A DNA stretch of 45,839 nt from Stephanodiscus triporus (taxonomy: Eukaryota > Bacillariophyta > Thalassiosirophyceae > Thalassiosirales > Thalassiosiraceae): the NCBI GenBank assembly GCA_036939755.1, contig JALLAZ010000021.1:1-45839 (forward strand), given 5' to 3'. The notes beneath the pieces were generated by a model, which was not told where the DNA came from, did no database searches, and saw only the letters and a program-made list of their open reading frames with translations. This document shows, piece after piece, positions 40,027 through 45,839 of this stretch. Made by a program: the position numbers and the translations under genes. Each line of letters opens with the position of its first letter. Position 1 is the first letter of the stretch.

Positions 40027-43000
40027 ATGATCTTCCATACAAGCGCATTGGCGCTGTGCCTCCTGGGGGTAATATTCTGCGTTAATGGATTTGGTCTCGG
40101 GTGTTCGCCATCAATGCATCATATCTATTTTCAGGATAGAAGGGAGCAATCTTCCATGTTAATGCAAAATGAGCCGGACACGATAGATGGACAAACAAAC
40201 ATGATTTATCCCACGGACACCTTGTTGAGCATCGGCATCAATAGCACGCAAACGCTTATTCCCGACATTGCCTATTTTTACTTGCGAAACACCATTGGTT
40301 TGTCGGAGGAGACTATGTGGAAAGTAACTCTTGAAAGTGGATCCATTTTGGGTATGACGCCTCGCAATCTGGAGAAAAAAATTTCCCTACTTCGTCGCAC
40401 CATGAATCTTTCAGATGAGGATGTGCGAGTCATATTGGGGAAAGTGCCCACCTTGCTTCATTATAGCGCGGAGAGGAATCTGGCGCCGACTATTTTATTT
40501 CTTGTCAGGTCGTTAGATTTGAGTAAGGGTGAGCTTCGAACAATGGTGATGGATTGTCCTAACATCTTGAGCTATTCGCTTGGGAATTTGAGCAAGAAGA
40601 TAGCGTTTTTCGTCGCTTTGGGGTATGATGGGGACAATTTAAGGGAGCTACTAGTTGGTACACCGAAGCTTTTATTATCGGCGGTGGACACCGGGTTAGT
40701 CCCAAGATTGAAATTCCTGACACAAGAGATCAACTTATCACTCGAAGAAGTGCGGAGATTGTTTCTGAGCAATCCCAGACTCTTGCTATATAGCCTCGAT
40801 GATAATCTACGCGAAAAGATTGTCTTTTTTTTCATTCTGCAACTTCACATGGAACCAGAGGATGTGAGGAAGATACTTCTTGCGTATCCGCGAATCATGG
40901 ACTACAATTTAGCGAATCACATGAAACCAATCGCCGAGTTCTTTATGACAGAGTTGGAATTCTCAGCAGCTGAATTAGGCTCTATCATCCTCAAATTCCC
41001 GAGGCTATTCAGCTATTCATTGTTCAGAATTAAGCATATGACAGGGTTCCTGCGGTATGAGCTTGAACTTGACTCGCGCCAAGCCAAACGCGTCATATTT
41101 CAGGCACCTCAGGTGTTGGGATTGGGGGAAGGCAGCATGAAAGCGAAACTCAACTTTCTGAGGAACCGCTTGGAATTGTCAATAAATGAATTAGGCTTGG
41201 TCCTTTCGAAAATGCCTACTCTGATGTGTTTGGGAATCAAGACTTTGGCATCAAAGTTGGATTTTTTGGAGGGTTCACTTAATCACACCGACAATCAGCT
41301 GCTGAAAGAAACAATTCTCAAGCAACCCAGCCTGCTTGGATATTCACTACATATACGTATTCAGCCAAGAATGGAGCAGTTGAAGGCCGCCGGTATTGAA
41401 CCAAGCAAGATCACTGTAGGGATTTCTATGTCGGAGGTACGATTTCAGCAGTGGCTCTCCTCGTCAAAGTCCAAACGAACGGCGCAGTCGATAATAGCCA
41501 AACTTAATTCCACAGCATCAGGTGTCCTTCACAGGGACTTGAACTTGAATGAAGACGATCTAAATTTGATCTATTCTGAGTTGCCTATAAATGACTGGAC
41601 GGTTTCCTCCATAGGATCATGGATCACATACTTGAAAGCGGAGCTCAATGTTTCAGTGGATGAGCTGAAAGACACGTTGCTTTCTCAACCCCAATTGCTT
41701 GACGGCTCATCTCGTCCGAAACTGAAACTTCGACTGAAAATGCTGAAATCAGTTTGTCCAGTCCTTGATAATCTTGACACTCTATTCTTGTCGGACGATG
41801 AGTTTCAGGGTTGGATGAGGCAGAAAAAAAAGGAGTCCGGGAGCAAACTCTCATATCTAACGAGAAAACTCGGCCTGAATGATACTGAACGCCGCTCTCT
41901 TCTATCAGAAATGCCAGCGCTAGATACTTCCCAAGCAAACAAGATTTTTCAACATAGATTGAAGTATTTGTTCTCGCGTTTTTGTGATTCAGCGGAAGAT
42001 GCGAGGCTGCTGATTCTGGGACACCCATCTCTGTTGGATCTCCCATTCAAGCGAATATTAGAGCCACGCATGCAAAGATTGCGTCTAGCAGGAGTATCAT
42101 ACCCTACGGCAAAATTGACTTCGATTAATATGACTGATGATACAAATCTGACAAATACTGGTGCTGTATTGACCATGTCTGACAACGACTACCGAGCTTA
42201 TTTTTCATTAAACTTGCTCCGGAATTTTCTCAATCTTACGGAAAAAGATGCTGACTATGTTCTATTGCATACCCGATACCTTCTGCTGCGCGACCCAAAA
42301 GATTTTTTACTCCCGAAGTTGAACTACCTATTGGAAGCATTTCATGGATGCAAGTCACGTGCCGCGACTTGTGTGCTTGCAAATCCAGCACTGTTAGACT
42401 ATTCTCTTGACGATTGGATCATGCCGCGAATGAAGTTGGTGCTTAATGCAGGATTGGACCCTTCTGAAATCAACAACATCATAAAATTGACTCCACATGA
42501 AGTGAATCAAAGAGTCCAGTTACAAACGCATCTCAATCTGACAGATATCGAGCTGAATCAACTCTTACCAATGAAAGATTGGTTAGCACAGCGGCGTTTG
42601 AGAAGAAGTGTCGAGCCTCTTATTCAATACCTCTACTCTCTGAATCTATCCATGAATGATGTGAACAAGATCCTTGTCGGAGAACCAAAGCTGCTGACTT
42701 TATCTCTATCAAAAACAATTCAAACGCGCCTGGAATTGCTCCTGGAGTCTGGGTGCCCTCCTGCAGATATTGGGAAATTTGTGTTTCTGCCACAAAGAAA
42801 AGTGGAAGAACATTGCATCAAATTCTATTTGTGTGCAAGATTGCGCTTCTCGTCAAACCTTATGAGCCGTTTGTTTGCTTCTATCCGAAGCCCAAGACAG
42901 TCTTTAAGTGAACTTCGTGAAATAGTAGAATACCTCCTGCATAATGTCTTTGAAGATTCGGAGCTGATGTTGAAAGCAGCCATCGTTCAAGAGCCGACAA

Positions 43001-43326
43001 TTTTGAAACAATCTTTGCAGCAGACAATACAGCCAAGGACAGAGGCACTGCAATACTTGAATTCTATTGGATTGGGACATGATCCAAGTGATATTGTTGG
43101 TTTCTTTACGCAGTCGGATTCTAGCATAACCAAGAAGTTGGTCCCTAAAATGGAAACCTGGAATCCGACAGTGTTAGTTGGAACATTAGGAGGAGAAAAC
43201 ATCGACGACAACACCCAAGAAAAGAATAGAATTCTTTCTATATTGAAAGACTTCCCTCAATCGCTAGCCCTGGCTTACTCTGATGAGCCAAACAGAGAGG
43301 GGGCATCAGTTGTGCATTGGCGATAG
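40027..43326 (+). CDS. large mTERF-repeat protein
   Basis: A single exon of 1099 residues starting MIFHTSALALCLLGVIF, a signal-like N-terminus. From about residue 75 to the end it is built of about 30-residue helical repeats of the mTERF type, for example VRVILGKVPTLLHYSAERNL, RRLFLSNPRLLLYSLDDNL and RKILLAYPRIMDYNLANHM, then a later run ending EDARLLILGHPSLLDLPF and VNKILVGEPKLLTLSLS. mTERF proteins wrap nucleic acid in a superhelix and act in mitochondrial and plastid transcription, RNA splicing and ribosome assembly. Typical members have 300-600 residues and 5-10 repeats; this one is about twice as long. The repeats' proline at position 8 is kept in most units. There is no other recognised domain. 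Confidence 0.85.
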   Translation: MIFHTSALALCLLGVIFCVNGFGLGCSPSMHHIYFQDRREQSSMLMQNEPDTIDGQTNMIYPTDTLLSIGINSTQTLIPDIAYFYLRNTIGLSEETMWKVTLESGSILGMTPRNLEKKISLLRRTMNLSDEDVRVILGKVPTLLHYSAERNLAPTILFLVRSLDLSKGELRTMVMDCPNILSYSLGNLSKKIAFFVALGYDGDNLRELLVGTPKLLLSAVDTGLVPRLKFLTQEINLSLEEVRRLFLSNPRLLLYSLDDNLREKIVFFFILQLHMEPEDVRKILLAYPRIMDYNLANHMKPIAEFFMTELEFSAAELGSIILKFPRLFSYSLFRIKHMTGFLRYELELDSRQAKRVIFQAPQVLGLGEGSMKAKLNFLRNRLELSINELGLVLSKMPTLMCLGIKTLASKLDFLEGSLNHTDNQLLKETILKQPSLLGYSLHIRIQPRMEQLKAAGIEPSKITVGISMSEVRFQQWLSSSKSKRTAQSIIAKLNSTASGVLHRDLNLNEDDLNLIYSELPINDWTVSSIGSWITYLKAELNVSVDELKDTLLSQPQLLDGSSRPKLKLRLKMLKSVCPVLDNLDTLFLSDDEFQGWMRQKKKESGSKLSYLTRKLGLNDTERRSLLSEMPALDTSQANKIFQHRLKYLFSRFCDSAEDARLLILGHPSLLDLPFKRILEPRMQRLRLAGVSYPTAKLTSINMTDDTNLTNTGAVLTMSDNDYRAYFSLNLLRNFLNLTEKDADYVLLHTRYLLLRDPKDFLLPKLNYLLEAFHGCKSRAATCVLANPALLDYSLDDWIMPRMKLVLNAGLDPSEINNIIKLTPHEVNQRVQLQTHLNLTDIELNQLLPMKDWLAQRRLRRSVEPLIQYLYSLNLSMNDVNKILVGEPKLLTLSLSKTIQTRLELLLESGCPPADIGKFVFLPQRKVEEHCIKFYLCARLRFSSNLMSRLFASIRSPRQSLSELREIVEYLLHNVFEDSELMLKAAIVQEPTILKQSLQQTIQPRTEALQYLNSIGLGHDPSDIVGFFTQSDSSITKKLVPKMETWNPTVLVGTLGGENIDDNTQEKNRILSILKDFPQSLALAYSDEPNREGASVVHWR

Positions 43327-43569
43327 GCCAAAAAGATCAATACCTTGTTCTTGTAAATTAATGTAAACTCATCTTGTAAATCTACAACCAGGTTCCACAT
43401 TATTGGCATAGAAGCAGCAGCTTTGCGGTGTAACTCATTAATCAGATTTGGTATAGAACTACTCTAGCTCATATGATTCTTGAGCCAAACATGACATCAA
43501 ACGTAAATATTAATGCCAACTAGAAGAGCATATAAGCCCCCTTTTGTCCAAATAAAAATGGATTATCTA

Positions 43570-43851
43570 TCAGAAAACTCTGACACAAAATGTATTTGGT
43601 GAAAATGTGGCAGTATTATAGATCCAATGGTCTAAGAACTCATTAAAAAAGGTTTGCATAGCAATGATGGGTGTTTCATGGTTAAGCAAGTCTACCCAAA
43701 GATGCTCCCAGGAGTGGGATAAACTGATTTGCCAAGACCATGCTGTTTCTGCATGCTGCTGGATTGGTGAATGGCACCCATTGGTGTAAACCAAGAGTGT
43801 GCAATGATATAACCATGCAAAAATTGTGCCCATTCCATCATCCAATGTCAA
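43570..43851 (-). CDS. hypothetical 93-codon frame, doubtful
   Basis: An open frame from an ATG at 43851, with aromatic-rich content (GTIFAWLYHCTLLVYTNGCH, then HAETAWSWQISLSHSWEHLW). The composition is more protein-like than most chance frames here, and it may be a fragment of a mobile element. I do not recognise it. Confidence 0.2.
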   Translation of the reverse strand: MTLDDGMGTIFAWLYHCTLLVYTNGCHSPIQQHAETAWSWQISLSHSWEHLWVDLLNHETPIIAMQTFFNEFLDHWIYNTATFSPNTFCVRVF

Positions 43852-44147
43852 TGCATTGGCAGAAAATGCTAATGCAATTATGTCAACAATGATAACATAT
43901 GGTCAACAGCAAAAGCAGCAGTGGCAGTAGCAAGAATCCATCAGGTTAAGGGGTTGTCAACAGCTTGCCAGTCTGAAGCAAATATGGCAAATGACTTCAA
44001 CATAATATGGTAACTTCTTACATCAATGGCATTGGGTGAGAGCGAGACATTGGTATGCCATTTTTGCTGGGCATTCTTGTTAGTACCTCCTTCTTCTGTT
44101 GTCAAACTGTTGTATGAAATTCAACCCAAGATGCATAATGTTCATTG

Positions 44148-44170
44148 GCACTGTGCACTGTGCACTGTGC
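44148..44170 (+). repeat. GCACTGT microsatellite, 3.3 copies
   Basis: The 7-base unit GCACTGT repeats without error three times and then starts a fourth copy. Confidence 0.9.
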
Positions 44171-44235
44171 GAGTGGTGTAAAACCCAACAAGAATGGGAA
44201 TGGTGGTATTTCCAAAAGCCAAAAAGTCCATTACC

Positions 44236-44277
44236 CTAGAGCTAGAGCTAGAGCTAGAGCTAGAGCTAGAGCTAGAG
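44236..44277 (+). repeat. CTAGAG microsatellite, 7 copies
   Basis: Seven perfect copies of the 6-base unit CTAGAG, likely polymorphic in length between strains. Confidence 0.95.
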
Positions 44278-44868
44278 CATTATTGTGAATACAGTCATAT
44301 TTTTCCCATTGGGTTAATTAAAATTAAAACAGCTTTACCCCTATAAGGGTTCTGGCGGGAACAAAAAAACTCGCACAAAACACAACAATTCCCACCATGG
44401 TGAGCTTTTGCCGCCAGTTAGACCCAATCCGGCACAAACCCGACGCGGGCAAGGGGTTCGGGGAGGGGGTGGTCAAAGCAATTTAATGGAATCGATTAAT
44501 TGATTGAGTAATTCATTCATTTCTAGCTACTCTATTTTCAACGATGTAAAAAAAGAACGGCTTTTGACAATGAATCCGACGACCATGCACATCCACCGGA
44601 TGGAGCGTTTTGGTGGCTTCATGCAAAGCCCCTAGTTAAACGCCGCCACCAGGCAAGTGCTTGCGCCATGTTGGCCCGGCAGATGCCGTGGTTGTCATTG
44701 TCGCCGTCACGATGAAAACACAAAACACAACTACTTTAAGCTAGCGCATATGGTACATTTTTACTAGCTAAAAAGTGAGAATTTCGTACCCCAAAATGGA
44801 CCCTCTACTACCTCTACTCAGCACATCAAAGCGACAAACTTCGTTTAAATGTGAAAAAGCAAAATTAA

Positions 44869-44905
44869 AGCTGAAGATATCAGCCAAATTTTGATGTCTT
44901 CAGCT
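44869..44905 (+). other. stem-loop, AGCTGAAGATATCA with inverted partner
   Basis: AGCTGAAGA pairs with TCTTCAGCT, and the stem extends through ATCA/TGAT with a one-base bulge on each side and a 9-base loop. Confidence 0.6.
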
Positions 44906-44962
44906 AGGTGAGCGGATGGATATTCAAAAAGTTACTAATCTCCAACGAAGCTAAAAAAAACT

Positions 44963-44980
44963 GGGCGCATATCTGCGCCC
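44963..44980 (+). other. perfect hairpin GGGCGCA-tatc-TGCGCCC
   Basis: A 7-base perfect GC-rich stem with a 4-base loop, adjacent to the right inverted end of the possible MITE. Confidence 0.7.
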
Positions 44981-45216
44981 GTAGGGGTAAAGCTGTTAAA
45001 GCTAAATCCTAGCTATTTAGCACTAAATATTACAGAGATTGTACCCGTTTCAACACCGTCACAGTCCTGGCAATTGCAACAGTGACAGTGGAAGCACTGA
45101 CAGTGATGATGAAGACAATGATCACCATAGCCACCATCATTGTCATCGCCATCATAATCATTGTCATCACAATACTAACCATTGAGTCGTCATAAACATC
45201 GCCATCTCCATACGGT

Positions 45217-45665
45217 GATGACACATCCATATTCACATCCACAGCATATGAAGGTTATCAAACACTTTTATATGTCTGACATTGATGTGAGATCAATCTT
45301 GATTGGGTCTACAGCCTCACTTACCGCACTTTACCATCACTTGGTGCCTGCTGGGAGAGAGGATACCCAAAATTCTCGCTCACTTTCAAAAGCTTGGTCA
45401 ACATAAGCAGATGTAATGTGGTAAGGACACATCATCCATAAGCACAGCATCCACAGCATATTAAGGTTATCAAACACTTTATATATGTCTGATATTGATG
45501 TGAGATCAATCTTGATTGGGTCTACATCTACAGCCTCAATCACCGCATTTTGCCATCACTTGTTGCCTAGAAGATGCCCAGAATTCTCGCTCACTTCCAA
45601 AAGCTTGGTCCACATGAGCAGATGTAATGTGGTAATGGCACATCCATATGCACATCCACAGCATA
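45217..45665 (+). repeat. tandem duplication, unit about 205-212 bases
   Basis: The landmark CATCCACAGCATA occurs at about 45236, 45448 and 45653. Two long units share AAGGTTATCAAACACTTT, GATGTGAGATCAATCTTGATT, TTCTCGCTCACTT and AAAAGCTTGGTC, at about 90 percent identity by eye. The third copy is truncated after the landmark. Confidence 0.85.
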
Positions 45666-45839
45666 CAAGAAAAGTGTCCGGCCCATTGGTTTCCTCCATT
45701 TTTTTATTATGGCGCGCTGCTCTTGTATTTTCCTTTTTCTGGCGTGCTGTGCAAACTCCAAAAAACAGACAGACGCCAAACAAAGAGAGGCCCTTTTTTC
45801 GACAAGATGATAATAACCCCCCCCCCCCCAATGTCACAA

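Larger units (their letters stand above)
44328..44997. mobile_element. possible MITE with 16-base inverted ends
   Basis: AACAGCTTTACCCCTA at 44328-44343 is exactly inverted at 44982-44997. The ends are 670 bases apart, a plausible size for a small non-autonomous DNA element. The flanks are TA-rich, but no clear target duplication was identified. The interior holds two hairpins and no coding frame. A chance match of 16 bases is unlikely, but the element call is tentative. Confidence 0.45.
43327..45839. other. gene-poor 2.5 kb with repeats
   Basis: No protein-coding gene is convincing here. It contains two microsatellites, two hairpins, a possible small inverted-repeat element and a tandem duplication, listed separately. 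The stretch at 45060-45235 is an imperfect CAT/TCA-rich simple sequence. Confidence 0.55.

Noticed and set aside
45030..45242. Met/Val/Asp-rich minus-strand frame
   Set aside because: A direct translation of CAT/TCA simple sequence, with no sign of a gene.

Overview
The window is nuclear DNA of a unicellular photosynthetic stramenopile, most likely a centric diatom of the Thalassiosira/Cyclotella/Skeletonema kind. The evidence is: small GT-AG introns of about 80-175 bases in most genes; signal peptides followed by an Ala-Phe type plastid cleavage motif; a cell-surface protein with the Ser/Thr/Pro-rich stalk typical of diatoms; and many GAC/GTC codon runs that encode Asp or Ser tracts. I found no prokaryotic operon signals, no rRNA and no CRISPR array. 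Species assignment is inference.

Layout. 0.3-2.2 kb: a surface protein with an 84-base intron. 3.1-4.8 kb: a four-helix membrane protein (-) and a DUF6940-like protein (+). 5.0-8.7 kb: a divergent pair, NAD-type glycerol-3-phosphate dehydrogenase (-) and a Lon-N-domain protein (+). 8.9-15.7 kb: a three-exon gene for the nuclear pore scaffold protein Nup155 (-). 15.8-17.8 kb: a previously unlabelled foldback-type element with 0.36-0.41 kb inverted arms and a cluster of 17-base palindromes, lying in the shared promoter interval of Nup155 and the next gene. 18.2-20.1 kb: a cation diffusion facilitator with a His-rich stretch and apparently two C-terminal domains, followed by a decayed copy of the last Nup155 exon. 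20.4-21.7 kb: a cytochrome b5-like protein and a small plastid DUF2997 protein. 21.9-26.2 kb: a divergent pair, a low-complexity membrane protein (-) and a plastid WD40-like protein (+). 26.3-28.7 kb: convergent F-box/LRR-like and Mini-RNase III genes. 29.1-30.1 kb: a protein resembling only the C-terminal half of a methyltransferase. 30.6-32.7 kb: a degraded island with a broken zinc-finger repeat gene, palindromic repeats, a single N and a reverse-transcriptase fragment. 32.7-34.3 kb: a glycosyltransferase-like gene. 35.0-37.8 kb: a divergent pair of diatom-type proteins, the (-) one with an apparent frameshift. 38.4-43.3 kb: an RNase D-like exonuclease (-) and a very large mTERF-repeat protein (+). 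43.3-45.8 kb: gene-poor DNA with microsatellites, hairpins, a possible MITE and a 0.2 kb tandem duplication.

The genes are an ordinary mix of housekeeping and plastid or organelle functions; no metabolic cluster is evident. Mini-RNase III and the mTERF protein are both expected to act on organelle RNA or DNA, and GPDH, DUF2997, the WD40 protein and possibly the Lon-domain protein look organelle- or secretory-targeted. The most unusual material is the foldback element, the Nup155 exon copy and the broken island at 30.6-32.7 kb. Exon boundaries were derived by hand from GT-AG sites and reading-phase arithmetic and have not been checked against transcripts.
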